Assembly (NCBI RefSeq): GCF_000495255.1
Contig: NZ_AVAO01000001.1
Coordinates: 1 to 64,000, forward strand
DNA length: 64,000 nt
Source of the DNA: Candidatus Phytoplasma tritici
Lineage (GTDB): Bacteria; Bacillota_I; Bacilli_A; Acholeplasmatales; Acholeplasmataceae
Direction: 5' to 3'
Within the stretch, counting starts at the first letter, position 1, and each line of letters starts with the position of its first letter. Below, in pieces: positions 16,703 to 26,001 of this stretch. Made by a program: the position numbers and the translations under genes. Under the pieces are notes generated by a model that was not told the DNA's origin, searched no databases, and was given only the letters and a program-made list of their open reading frames with translations.

Positions 16703-17038
16703 ATGATTCGCTATTGTTTTTACAAAGAACAAAAAAAAATTACTAGTATTCAAGTTTTGGGGCACGCTTTATACGCTCCTAAAGGTTTTGATATTGTGTG
16801 TGCTTCGGTTTCTACTGCTATTATTGTTACTCTGAATATTTTAGAAAAACTTCAATTCCAAACAGATATTACCTACAATCTACAAGATAAGTTGTTTGAA
16901 TTAGAAGTTAAAACCACTCAAAATACGACCCTTTTTACTTTGCTAGATAATTTAGAATACACTATCTGTAATTTAGCCAAACAATATCCCAATCATTTTA
17001 AAAAAATATCTCAAATTCAAACAAGAAAGAGGTTATAA
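16703..17038 (+). CDS. prp: Ribosomal-processing cysteine protease Prp
   Basis: 111 residues, between rplU and rpmA, the diagnostic place. The catalytic pair is visible: His in VLGHALYA (residue 21) and Cys in DIVCASVST (residue 33). Prp removes the N-terminal extension of L27 in Firmicutes and relatives, and the L27 encoded next has just such an extension, so the pair is functional by inference. Five bases separate it from rplU. Confidence 0.93.
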   Translation: MIRYCFYKEQKKITSIQVLGHALYAPKGFDIVCASVSTAIIVTLNILEKLQFQTDITYNLQDKLFELEVKTTQNTTLFTLLDNLEYTICNLAKQYPNHFKKISQIQTRKRL

Positions 17039-17039
17039 C

Positions 17040-17318
17040 ATGTTATTGCAATTACAAATTCAGTTATTTGCTTCTAAAAAAGGAGCAGGTTCTACTCGAA
17101 ACGGTAGAGATTCTCATTCCAAAAGATTAGGCGCTAAACTTTCTGACGGTCAATTTGCCAAAGCAGGCGCTATTATTTATCGTCAAAGAGGAACCAAAAT
17201 TCACCCTGGTTTTAATGTTGGTAGAGGCGGAGATGACACTTTATTTGCTAAAATGAGTGGCATCATTAAATTTGAAAAAAAGCATGGTCGTAAAAAAGTT
17301 TCTGTTTATCTGCAATAA
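17040..17318 (+). CDS. rpmA: 50S ribosomal protein L27 with cleavable extension
   Basis: 92 residues. The first ten residues, [10 protein letters not shown], precede the mature start [15 protein letters not shown]; the LQLF/A junction is the Prp cleavage type. The rest ([16 protein letters not shown]) is standard L27, whose N-terminus reaches the peptidyl transferase centre, so removal of the extension is required. The ATG is one base after the prp stop codon. Confidence 0.97.
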   Translation: MLLQLQIQLFASKKGAGSTRNGRDSHSKRLGAKLSDGQFAKAGAIIYRQRGTKIHPGFNVGRGGDDTLFAKMSGIIKFEKKHGRKKVSVYLQ

Positions 17319-17355
17319 TTTTTTTATACATTTAAAATGAAAGCGGGTATTTAGT

Positions 17356-18615
17356 TTGCATTTTGTTGACGAAGCCTTTAATGAAGTTTTTGCTGGTAAT
17401 GGTGGTCATGGCATCGTTGCTTTTAGAAGAGAAAAATATGTAGCTTTTGGAGGACCTGCTGGTGGCAATGGTGGCAACGGCGGGTCTATTATTTTTGTGG
17501 GCGACAAAGGTGAGACTACCTTATTAAAATTAAAATATCAAAAACATCTTAAAGCACCGCATGGAATAAATGGCAAAAATAAAGGTCAAAATGGAGCCAA
17601 TGCCCCTCATCTTTATGTTAAAGTTCCTTTGGGAACAGTTTTTTACACTGCTGATAACAAATTTTTAGGAGAGATTTTATACGACCAACAAACTTTAGTT
17701 ATTGCTAAAGGTGGTAAAGGTGGCAGAGGCAATAAAGCATTAGCTAATTTTAAAAATCAAGCCCCAAGTTATGCTGAAAAAGGTGATTTAGGTGAAAGTT
17801 TTAAAATTAAAACAGAACTTAAAGTTTTAGCTGATATCGGATTATTAGGTTTTCCAAGTGTTGGTAAATCCTCTCTTATTTCTGCTATTTCCAAAGCCCA
17901 ACCTAAAGTTGCTTCCTATCCTTTTACCACAATTAAACCTCATTTAGGAGTTGTTGAAGTAGATGGTTTTAGTTTTATAGTAGCTGATCTACCAGGCCTA
18001 ATTGCCAATGCTCATTTAGGTTGTGGTATGGGAATTCAATTTTTAAAACATATTGAAAGATGTCGTGTTTTAGTTCATATTTTAAGTATGGAAAGTTCCA
18101 ACCCTTACCAAGATTTTCAAACTTTAAACCAAGAATTAAGTCAATATAATCCCCAATTATTACTTAAAAAACAAATTATTGTTACCAATAAAATGGATTT
18201 ACCTAATGCTTTACAAAAACTTCATCTTTTGAAACAACAAATCAAAGATCAACCCATTATGCCTCTTTCTTTGATTTCTTTTGATAATTTAGAAATCTTA
18301 AAATATGAAATGAGCTCCCTTTTGCAAAATACTCCTTTAGAAGTTAACTCAAATAACAACAATGACTTTAAATTATACACCCTTCCTGATAATCAAAACA
18401 CCATTTCTGTTATTAAAGAAAGTGATTCTGTTTTTGTTGTGTCTGGCAAGCAAGTGGAAACTTTTTTTCATCGTACCGATTTTAACAACGAAGAAGCTTT
18501 AAAAAGATTTAATAGAATATTGAAAAAAATAGGGATTGAAGAACAATTACAAAAACAAGGAGCCAAACCAGGAGATCAAGTTAAAATTTGTGATCGTTTG
18601 TTTGATTTTTTATAA
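17356..18615 (+). CDS. obgE: GTPase ObgE/CgtA
   Basis: 419 residues from TTG 17356, with a purine-rich site (GAAAGCGGG) about ten bases before. The N-terminal glycine-rich Obg fold (about 1-158: GGPAGGNGGNGGSIIF, GGKGGRGN) is followed by the G domain with P-loop GFPSVGKSS (from residue 165), DLPGLIANA and NKMD, then a C-terminal OCT domain with GDQVKI. It acts in 50S assembly and stress response. Last gene of the rplU operon; the sequence after it is decayed. Confidence 0.96.
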   Translation: MHFVDEAFNEVFAGNGGHGIVAFRREKYVAFGGPAGGNGGNGGSIIFVGDKGETTLLKLKYQKHLKAPHGINGKNKGQNGANAPHLYVKVPLGTVFYTADNKFLGEILYDQQTLVIAKGGKGGRGNKALANFKNQAPSYAEKGDLGESFKIKTELKVLADIGLLGFPSVGKSSLISAISKAQPKVASYPFTTIKPHLGVVEVDGFSFIVADLPGLIANAHLGCGMGIQFLKHIERCRVLVHILSMESSNPYQDFQTLNQELSQYNPQLLLKKQIIVTNKMDLPNALQKLHLLKQQIKDQPIMPLSLISFDNLEILKYEMSSLLQNTPLEVNSNNNNDFKLYTLPDNQNTISVIKESDSVFVVSGKQVETFFHRTDFNNEEALKRFNRILKKIGIEEQLQKQGAKPGDQVKICDRLFDFL

Positions 18616-18671
18616 TTTGGTGAATTATAACAACAAAGAAATTTATTTTTAATCCAAAAAAACACTAAATC

Positions 18672-19138
18672 ATGGTTTTTTTAACTAGGAACACTAGAAT
18701 TTATATATCTGATTGTGTTAATCATATGAAACTCCAAAAGTTACTTTATTATTCTTATGCTGTTTATTTAGTAGTTAAATATTAAAGAATCTTTGGCTGT
18801 CAATCTAGTATTAAGTGTGGCAAAGGACCTATCTTTAAAAGATTATATCAAAAAAAATTAAACATTATGAAAAAGATTAAATTATTAAAAATCTTGTCTC
18901 TAAAACTTGTGAAAATAAATTAAATTGGGAAAGAAAACAAGTAATGGATTTTATTATTTCCAAATATGGATGGGTAGATGCGGGATCTTTTATAATGCAA
19001 TCCGTGAGAGAAGCTCCAATTTATCATTTTTCCCAAAGCCTGTTATATTCCTGATGATTCAAATATATCATTATTTTAAAAGATTCTAGTAATTGGTGTG
19101 TTTTTCCTAAATATTGCCCTACTTGTTTACAAAATATG
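18672..19138 (+). pseudogene. Panacea-domain (DUF4065/GepA-like) protein relic
   Basis: From ATG 18672 the frame gives MKLQKLLYYSYAVYLV, the hallmark start of the Panacea (SocA-like) domain, where K-L-Q-K-L-L-Y-Y is nearly invariant. The frame then stops. Another frame continues with FGCQSSIKCGKGPIFKRLYQK (compare the family's GP-x-x-x-x-LY), and a third gives YGWVDAGSFIMQSVREAPIY. Panacea proteins are broad antitoxins and phage-associated factors and occur in several phytoplasmas. This copy has at least two frameshifts and no toxin gene beside it. Confidence 0.68.
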
Positions 19139-19180
19139 TAAAAATATTGTTATCTAAGTTTTTATTTCGTATATTCATAT

Positions 19181-19226
19181 AATAAGTTATATTCTTTCTA
19201 TATAAAGGATGTAACTTATTTTTTAT
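19181..19226 (+). terminator. Hairpin with T-run in decayed region
   Basis: AATAAGTTA (19181-19189) pairs perfectly with TAACTTATT (19212-19220), with a 22-base loop and a T-run after it. It may be the former terminator of the Panacea-domain gene. Confidence 0.5.
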
Positions 19227-19479
19227 AATTTTATAATTTTAATTGATGATTTGTAAATTTATTTTTCTTCCTAAATCTTTATTGCTTATTTTGGCTTATT
19301 TATTGTTGTTTTATGCGATAAAATATAAAAAATGTTAAATATCTTTTTTGTGCTATAATAAAATATAGTAGTTATTATAAGTGTCATTATTCTTTTATTT
19401 GAGTATTTTTTAATATAGATAATATTGTATTGTAGTTAGGAAAGGATTGTTTGCTACAATATATTTTTTGTGGGAAAAA

Positions 19480-19971
19480 TCAAATACAAATATGAAAATA
19501 GTAATTCGGAAAGAAAGCTATTACCAAACTCAATATGAGATGAATTGACAGACACTTTATTTTTAAATCCAAAAGATATTTATTACCTAAAAGAATCTGT
19601 TAATTAGTTTACCAATTATAATTAAGTTAAAAAAACATTTTATGTTAATTATAAAGATCTTAAAAAAAGTAAGTATAACAATTCATATTCTCGTTTGGGA
19701 ATACAGAAGATGACATTTTTTGTATAACTTCCTTAACACTTACATTATTTTACTAAAGAAAAATTTGCAACTTTTTAAAATTAAAATAATGGTAAAGAAG
19801 AAAAATTCCAAAATTCTCCATTAAAAGAATCCAAAGTGGAAGAAAAAAATATTGTTAAAGAAAAACAAAACATTAAAGAACAAAATTATAATAAAAACGT
19901 TATTTCCATTATTATAACCGATAATAAAAAATCTAAAGATAATAAACAAAATATTCTTGATAATAAAAATT
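19480..19971 (+). other. Decayed coding-like region before the xseA relic
   Basis: Fragments such as LKESVN, NYKDLKKSKYNNSYSRLG and a lysine/glutamate-rich stretch ESKVEEKNIVKEKQNIKEQN are separated by stops. A TGA and several TAA codons occur in each frame. I cannot say whether this was a gene of its own or a repeat-rich N-terminal extension of the next one. Confidence 0.4.
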
Positions 19972-20882
19972 ATGGTTACGGATTTTTGTGAAGATATTCA
20001 AAAGTTTTTGTTGTTAGAAAAAGATATTTGTCTTTTAGGTATTAGGTGAATATTCTAAAAAAACTCATTTAGATAAAAAAAGAAACCGACTTTTTGTAAA
20101 TATAAAAGATATTGTCTTTTTTAAAAACCTTAAAAAATATAAGAAAATAAATAAACAACAATTATGAGATAATTGTTTAACAACAAGCAATCAAATTCAA
20201 GACTATATAAAATCAACAAAATCAAAATTAATAAAAGGAGATATTGTTTACTCTAAAAGTGGTATTTATAAATCAATAGAAAAACAAAAATATTTAAAAA
20301 AATAGTTCGTGGATAAATTTCTGTTTAGGATACAAAACTTTATGGGATATATGAAATTTATTTAAAAGAAATGCCCGAAATTAAAATTATGTTTATTTCC
20401 TCATTATAGCAATAAATATAATGCCAAATTTATAAACATCGAGGGATAACAAGGGTTTTGTTTTAATCGCGGGTTCTTTTGATGTTAATAAAAACCAATT
20501 AATAGTATTGACTATGATTTTTGAAAAATTAGCTTTGAATAATAAAAAAATATACCTAGTAGAATTTCAATTATTTCCTGTTGAAGTGTAAGGAACTAAT
20601 ACTTTAGAATAAATTCTTTATCAAATTGAAACAATTAATAAAGATAAAAAAAGTTATTTTTTTGATTATTGCTAGAGGAGGAGGGAATAAATTTATTTGA
20701 TTTTAATGACCTATTAATAATATAAGCTATTTTAAATTCGCGCATATTCCTATTATTTGTTTGCTATTGGGCATGGTGATAATTATACCCTATTTGGGGG
20801 TTATATTGCTTATTTAAGTGTTTTGACTCCTACTGATGAAGGGGGTTTTTTCAAAAAAATTATCCAATGTTTGAAATCCTAA
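19972..20882 (+). pseudogene. xseA: Exodeoxyribonuclease VII large subunit, relic
   Basis: Pieces in changing frames follow XseA from end to end. The OB-fold start is VTDFCEDIQKFLLLEKDICL, then LGEYS (family GEIS), RLFVNIKD (family L-Y-F-x-x-K-D), and SKLIKGDIVYSKSGIYKSI. The catalytic region is GFVLIAGSFDVNKNQ, IARGGGNKF-DFND (family RGGGS-x-x-D-L-x-x-F-N-D), IPII, IGHGDNYTLF (family GHE-x-D) and LTPTDEGGFF (family T-P-T-x-A). At least five frame changes or stops separate the pieces, so the gene is dead. The enzyme normally degrades single-stranded DNA with XseB, of which nothing is seen here. Confidence 0.8.
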
Positions 20883-20955
20883 TATTAAAGCACCCAATAA
20901 AACACATCTGTTTTCTTAATTTATCATTAAAACATCTACAAACATAATTTAAAGA

Positions 20956-20984
20956 TTGCATTTTACTTTAATGTTTGATACAAT
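20956..20984 (+). promoter_or_regulatory. Promoter of rnpB
   Basis: TTGCAT (20956-20961), a 17-base spacer ending in TG plus one base, and TACAAT (20979-20984). Transcription would begin about seven bases later, exactly where the first strand of RNase P helix P1 starts (20991). Confidence 0.85.
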
Positions 20985-20990
20985 AAAAAT

Positions 20991-21377
20991 AGGTCAATGG
21001 AAGTGGCTGAGGTTTAAAAATAATTAATTTTAAGCTTAGGAAAGTCCATGTTAGCACATGCTGCGATTGCATGTAGTGTTTGTGTCTAAGGAATTAATAA
21101 CTTAGAGTACTTCAAAAAGTAACGGCGTTTTTTAGCTCTAAGGATTGAGATAATTACATTATTTTAATCTATGAGATAAAAACTGAAAGTGTCACAGAGA
21201 CGAGTTAATTAGAAATAATTAAGTGAAACGTGATAAACCCCTCAAGCTAACAACCCAAAATAATGGTAGGGGCATGCAAAGCGATTAAATGAAATTAGTT
21301 TTGCACTACTTATTAGTAGAAGATAAATAGCCACACTTGTTTAACAAGAACAGAACATGGCTTATGCACATTGACCT
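20991..21377 (+). ncRNA. rnpB: RNase P RNA
   Basis: The conserved blocks are present in order: GGAAAGTCCATG (about 21039), CACAGAGACGAG (about 21192), GTGAAACGTGATAAACCCCTC (about 21224), GGTAGGGGCATGCAAA (about 21265), AGATAAATAGCCAC (about 21321) and CAGAACATGGCTTATG near the 3' end. The ends are set by helix P1: 20991-20999 is perfectly complementary to 21369-21377. Length is about 387 bases. It forms the catalytic part of RNase P, trimming tRNA 5' ends. Protein-like open frames across its 3' end are accidental. Confidence 0.97.
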
Positions 21378-21563
21378 ATTTTTATTAAATAATTTCAAAA
21401 TCAATAAAGATTATTTGTTTGTCATTATATTTATTATTTGGTATATCTATATTTTGGTAAGAATTATAATTAATATTAATTTATATTATTCATTTATAAT
21501 TATTGTATTTTTATTTGTTTTTAAGTAATTTAGAAATTATCAATTCCTTTTATTATAAATAAA

Positions 21564-21592
21564 AAAGCCAAACTGAAAAGTTTGGCTTTCAT
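21564..21592. terminator. Bidirectional terminator between rnpB and the minus-strand surface gene
   Basis: AAAGCCAAACT (21564-21574) and AGTTTGGCTTT (21579-21589) form an 11-base-pair perfect stem with a four-base loop, flanked by A-runs on the left and a T-rich tract on the right. It lies between the rnpB 3' end and the end of the converging gene at 21660. Confidence 0.85.
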
Positions 21593-21659
21593 TTTCTTTA
21601 TGCTTTTATATTGTGATATTTCTTGAAAGATATTAAAATAAGTAAAGAAAACAATTCAT

Positions 21660-22607
21660 TTATTTTTTTTGATTTTTGATTTTATAAATTAAAATGAGTA
21701 AAAAAGCAAATATTAGACCAGTTATAATTATTATAATTTTATAAAAAATTATTGAATTTGTTTTAGTAGTTTGAGTTCTTGGAGGTGTGCTTATTTCTTG
21801 TTGATAGTTAATTTCTAGGTCAATTATGCCTTCATATTCGTGATATTTGTCTTCGTTTATTAAATCGTATTCTATTCTACAAAAATTATTACTGCCATCT
21901 TTGTTTTTGGTAAATTGAAAATCTTTAGGTAAAAATTTATTTTGGAGTTGAGGATTTTTTTGCCAAATAGCTTCACATATTAATTGTTTTCTTTGTTCCT
22001 CAGTAATATTGGGTGTTATTTGTATTGTTCCTAAATGATTATTTGTAATAATTTCATCTAAGTTTATCATTTTTTTAGTAAAATTGAATTCTATTTTATT
22101 ACCCAATATATCTTCAATTTGAAAACTGCCTTTCCATTGCATTTCTTCTGGATTTTGTGTTTGTGCTTCATATTTTTCTTCTAATTGTTCGCTTGCTATT
22201 TCAAAATCATCACTTTCTATTTGGATGTTTGATTCTTTATTTATTTCTTTAAGTATGCCATTTAAAGCGATTATAATATCTTGTTTGGTTAATTGATTAT
22301 TTTGTTTATAATAACTAAAATCATTGATTGTTCTTTTTTGTGGGGGAAATAATTGTTCAAAATTTTTGGAGTTCTTTAAATTTTTTGAAGGTGGATTATT
22401 TATCATTTGGGGGGGTTGTTGTGCGTTATTTGCATTTTTTTTAACCCCTATTCCATTTTCCTCTTCTTGTATGTTTTCTAGTTGTTGTTTTTTTACAGCA
22501 TAAATACTAATTTGATTGCAAAAATGTATGCCCAATAAAATCATGAATAAAATTAAAGTAAGGTATTTGGGAAACAAACTCATAATTGCTTTGCTTTTGT
22601 TTTTCAT
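21660..22607 (-). CDS. Predicted surface protein with N-terminal signal and C-terminal membrane anchor
   Basis: 315 residues. An N-terminal hydrophobic stretch (about 13-36: LTLILFMILLGIHFCNQISI) can be a signal peptide or anchor. A long hydrophilic part rich in Asn, Gln, Glu and Pro (including QQPPQMINNPPS) lies outside, and a C-terminal helix (about 287-308: IIIIITGLIFAFLLILIY) with a basic KIKNQKK end anchors it. This topology resembles phytoplasma immunodominant membrane proteins, but the sequence is not one of the known types (Amp, Imp, IdpA) as far as I can tell. It is monocistronic, with the terminator at 21564 downstream. Function unknown; host-exposed by inference. Confidence 0.72.
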   Translation of the reverse strand: MKNKSKAIMSLFPKYLTLILFMILLGIHFCNQISIYAVKKQQLENIQEEENGIGVKKNANNAQQPPQMINNPPSKNLKNSKNFEQLFPPQKRTINDFSYYKQNNQLTKQDIIIALNGILKEINKESNIQIESDDFEIASEQLEEKYEAQTQNPEEMQWKGSFQIEDILGNKIEFNFTKKMINLDEIITNNHLGTIQITPNITEEQRKQLICEAIWQKNPQLQNKFLPKDFQFTKNKDGSNNFCRIEYDLINEDKYHEYEGIIDLEINYQQEISTPPRTQTTKTNSIIFYKIIIIITGLIFAFLLILIYKIKNQKK

Positions 22608-23875
22608 ATTACAAATATTTTACTTTTCTATAAATATTAAAGGGTTTAAAAAATACCCCATTAAAATATTACATTATAATTGTATTTTTTATGCAACATT
22701 TGTATTTATCACATTTTATTATTGTGCCTTTTTTAATAACTTTGCATCCCTTAATTTTGTTATACGCCCCAAATAAAAAAAGCTGAATTAAAATATTTTA
22801 TCAAAAATTATTTTTTTGTTTTTTTGATGTTTAATTTTCACAATTTTATATTATAATATAATTATAATTATTTAAATATTTTGAGTCTTAACTCTAAACT
22901 CTTACTTCTATTATATTTAAAATATTTAAAAGCAACTACCAACTTTATAAGTTATTTATTTCTAAATTTATTAATTTTTCACAAATCACATATTATCCAA
23001 ATAAGTAAGATATTAAATTAAAACTATATTTATTATTTATTTTTAATTATATATAATTTACATAATGGATACATTTTTATTTTGCAATGAATTCTAAATT
23101 TAAGACAAAAACTATTTTTTGCAATTGGATTTAAACAAGTAATACCTTATTTGTATAATGATTTATATAGTAACCCCCATTGTATTTAATTAAAATAATT
23201 ATTTTTATAATATGTTTGCAATGTTTTAGAAAATAATAAGCATATTTTATGATTTATTATTGTGCTAATAGCCTCTTTGATTTAGTTCTTGGCCATAATA
23301 ATTTTATGCAACCCCCCAACAACAAATTGAACGTTAATTATAATTTAGATTTGTTAATTATTGCAAGTTTTATCAATTTTACACCCTAAAGCCATATTTG
23401 TATCGTTTTTTAATAACTTTGGTATTAAATTATTATATTCACGCCTTTTCCTAAATATCTTAATTTATTTTTTGGACTTTCCCTTTTTTGTATTTGTGCA
23501 GGGTCATTTATACAAGGTATTGCAAAACAATTTCAAAAAATAACTTTCATAACATTTTGCATTAATTTATATTAAGATATAATAAATATCTTTAAAGTTG
23601 TAGTTTTTTTATAATGTAAATATGAAAAACATTTTAAAAAATAAAATCATAAATAATAAACTTGTTTGTAAAACATAAAATAAAAACATTTTATTACTAA
23701 AATTAACCCCCACAAACCCCTAATAAAAAATTAGTTCTTATTATAATTAAATATTTTGCTACTTTATTATAAATGTATAGCCACAGCTATATCAAAATTG
23801 AAATTTTTAATGATGGATTTTATAAAGAAATTCCAAAATCACTAATTTATAATTACATATTTTTAGATATTTTTT
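22608..23875. other. Long AT-rich intergenic region with traces of dead coding sequence
   Basis: No intact gene is supported. A coding-like trace around 23260-23540 gives short hydrophobic pieces (LFFGLSLFCICAGSF IQGIAKQF, split by stops), perhaps from a membrane protein. Several mono- and dinucleotide runs and A-rich tracts fill the rest. It separates the minus-strand surface gene from the metal-importer operon and must hold both of their promoters. Confidence 0.5.
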
Positions 23876-23931
23876 ACAACATTGATTTTACAACATTGAT
23901 TTTACAACATTGATTTTACAACATTGATTTT
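23876..23931 (+). repeat. Four tandem copies of a 14-bp unit upstream of the metal importer
   Basis: ACAACATTGATTTT is repeated exactly four times (23876-23889, 23890-23903, 23904-23917, 23918-23931). The array ends 40 bases before the start codon at 23971. Copy number could vary by slippage and alter expression, or each unit could bind a regulator. Confidence 0.9.
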
Positions 23932-23970
23932 TTTTACCTCACAAAAAAGGCAAAAAAGGAGACTATAATT

Positions 23971-25113
23971 ATGGATTTTTTTATTAAACATAAACAAAAA
24001 ATAATCATTTTTCTTTTGGCAACAATAACAACGCTGATTTTATCTATTCCTTTTTTATCTTTGACAAAAGCCAAAAATGCCAAAAATGTTTCAAAAGATT
24101 TACAAATAGTAACGACTACTACCATGTTAAAAGATTTAGTCAAGCATTTAGTTGGTGATGTGTCAGAAGAAGAAAACGAAAACAAATATAACAAAATTAA
24201 ATATATTCAAGTTGATTCTTTGATGGGAGTAGGAATTGATCCGCACAATTACAAAACCAAATTATCAGATCGCAAAAAAATTAAAGAAGCTGATTTAGTT
24301 GTGATTAATGGACTCCATTTGGAAGCTAAAATGGCAGAAGCCTTTCTGCTTTTAACGAATAATTCCTTTACAGTAGTGCAGTTAGATGAAACGAATACCG
24401 AAGTTATAAATCAAGAAGGCAAGGAGGATGAACGAATTAGAGAAGGAGATATTAAACGAGATGAAGATACTCATGGACCAGATCCTCATATTTGGTTTGA
24501 TATAGATATTTGGATTAAAGTTTTACAACAATTAAAATACAAATTAAAAACAATATTAAGAAAAGATTCGCGTTTTCTTCCAAGTGATGTTGATAATTTA
24601 GAACACAATTGCCAAACATATGCACACAAATTAAAATTATTACATAAATATGTAGGCAAGAAATTTAAAGCATTAAAAGAACAATTTGTTTCTCAAGGCA
24701 AAATTTTTATTCTAGTTACTGCTCATGATGCTTTTTCTTATTTAGCTAGAAAATATGATTTCGAATTAAACCCAATTCAAGGAATTTCTACCCAAACAGA
24801 AGCCAGTATCAGCGATATTGAAGAATTAGCTAATAAACTGGTTAAAAACCAAGTAAAAGCTATTTTTGTAGAAAGTGCTTTTCCAGAAGGAACGCTTGAT
24901 TCTCTTAAAGAATCTGTAAAAAGTAAAGGTCATAATATTAAAAAAAGTGATGAAGAATTATACGCTGATGCTTTGGGTTCAGAAAGTGAAGAGCCAATAG
25001 AATTTGAAGACGATAAAGATGCACAAGGAAATCCCACAAAATACAAACATTCCACTTATATTGGAGCTTTATTACACAATATTCACACAATAGAAAAAGA
25101 ATTAAAACAATAA
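23971..25113 (+). CDS. Zn/Mn ABC transporter, substrate-binding protein (ZnuA/MntA type)
   Basis: 380 residues, with AAAAAGGA before ATG. An N-terminal hydrophobic signal or anchor (about 11-33) has no lipobox cysteine. The cluster A-1 fold shows IVTTTTMLKDLVKHLVGD, then GVGIDPHNYKTKLSD with the first metal-binding His (DPH), HGPDPHIWFD with the second, and later TAHDAFSYLARKY and the acidic metal ligand region VESAFPEGT. A His-rich loop typical of strong zinc binders is missing, replaced by an acidic loop (EGKEDERIREGDIKRDED), so Mn or Zn cannot be decided. First gene of a four-gene importer operon. Confidence 0.9.
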   Translation: MDFFIKHKQKIIIFLLATITTLILSIPFLSLTKAKNAKNVSKDLQIVTTTTMLKDLVKHLVGDVSEEENENKYNKIKYIQVDSLMGVGIDPHNYKTKLSDRKKIKEADLVVINGLHLEAKMAEAFLLLTNNSFTVVQLDETNTEVINQEGKEDERIREGDIKRDEDTHGPDPHIWFDIDIWIKVLQQLKYKLKTILRKDSRFLPSDVDNLEHNCQTYAHKLKLLHKYVGKKFKALKEQFVSQGKIFILVTAHDAFSYLARKYDFELNPIQGISTQTEASISDIEELANKLVKNQVKAIFVESAFPEGTLDSLKESVKSKGHNIKKSDEELYADALGSESEEPIEFEDDKDAQGNPTKYKHSTYIGALLHNIHTIEKELKQ

Positions 25114-25143
25114 CAACAATAACAAAGAAATAAGGAGATTATA

Positions 25144-25908
25144 ATGAAAAAAGAAATAGCCATTAAAATTAGAGATCTAACTGTAGCTTATCATCTAAAA
25201 CCAGTTTTGTGGGATATTGATTTAGATATTTATCAAAGCTCTTTGACAGCAATTTTGGGTCCTAATGGTGCTGGAAAATCTACTTTAATTAAAACCATTT
25301 TAGAATTAATTCCTAAAGTGTCTGGAGAAGTTTTATTTTATAATCAAAAATATGGGCAAGTAAGAAAAAAAGTAGCCTATGTACCACAAAGAAATTCAGT
25401 TGATTGGGATTTTCCAACTACTGTGTTTGATGTTGTTTTAATGGGGCGTTACGGACATTTAGGATGGTTTAAAAAACCAACTGCCAAAGATAAAGAAATA
25501 GTAATGCAATCTTTGGAAAAAACAGGAATGCAAGATCTTAAGGACCGTCAAATATCTGAACTTTCAGGCGGACAACAACAAAGAATTTTTTTAGCTCGTG
25601 CCTTAGCTCAACAAGGATATATTTATTTTATGGACGAGCCTTTTCAAGGAGTTGATGTCCAAACAGAAAAAAAAATTATTCAAGTTTTAAAAGATTTGCA
25701 AAAAGAAAATAAAACCATTATTGTAGTGCACCATGATTTAGAAACGGTGACTCAATATTTTGATCATGTAGTTTTGGTAAATGTACAAAAAATTGCAAGT
25801 GGCACTACGGATGAAGTTTTTAATCAAACTAATTTAACTAAAACTTTTCAAAATAAACAATTAAAAAAAGATATTCATAATTTGCAAACCCCAAAGATAA
25901 TTAAATAA
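25144..25908 (+). CDS. Zn/Mn ABC transporter ATPase
   Basis: 254 residues. GPNGAGKST, LSGGQQQR, FMDEPFQGVD and an H-loop VHHDLETV are intact; the F-Q-G-V-D variant of the D-loop is usual for metal-type ATPases of the MntB/ZnuC group. AAGGAG precedes the ATG, 30 bases after the binding-protein stop. It powers the two permeases that follow. Confidence 0.94.
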   Translation: MKKEIAIKIRDLTVAYHLKPVLWDIDLDIYQSSLTAILGPNGAGKSTLIKTILELIPKVSGEVLFYNQKYGQVRKKVAYVPQRNSVDWDFPTTVFDVVLMGRYGHLGWFKKPTAKDKEIVMQSLEKTGMQDLKDRQISELSGGQQQRIFLARALAQQGYIYFMDEPFQGVDVQTEKKIIQVLKDLQKENKTIIVVHHDLETVTQYFDHVVLVNVQKIASGTTDEVFNQTNLTKTFQNKQLKKDIHNLQTPKIIK

Positions 25909-26001
25909 AAAGAATCAAAATAAAATTAAATATAAATGATTAAAATAAATAATCATATAATAAAAAGAATAAAATTAAATATAGATAAGAAAGGATTAAA
26001 T

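Noticed and set aside
21337-21528. 63-codon open frame
   Set aside because: It starts inside the 3' end of the RNase P RNA and has no ribosome-binding site; hydrophobic content is due to AT richness.
22516-22776. 86-codon plus-strand frame
   Set aside because: Antisense to the start of the minus-strand surface protein; no ribosome-binding site or domain.
23361-23543. 60-codon frame in the long intergenic region
   Set aside because: No ribosome-binding site, weak hydrophobic composition; another frame over the same bases looks equally coding-like, so only a decayed trace is claimed.
23876-23931. Short tandem array considered as a CRISPR
   Set aside because: Units are directly adjacent without spacers and no cas gene is in the window.
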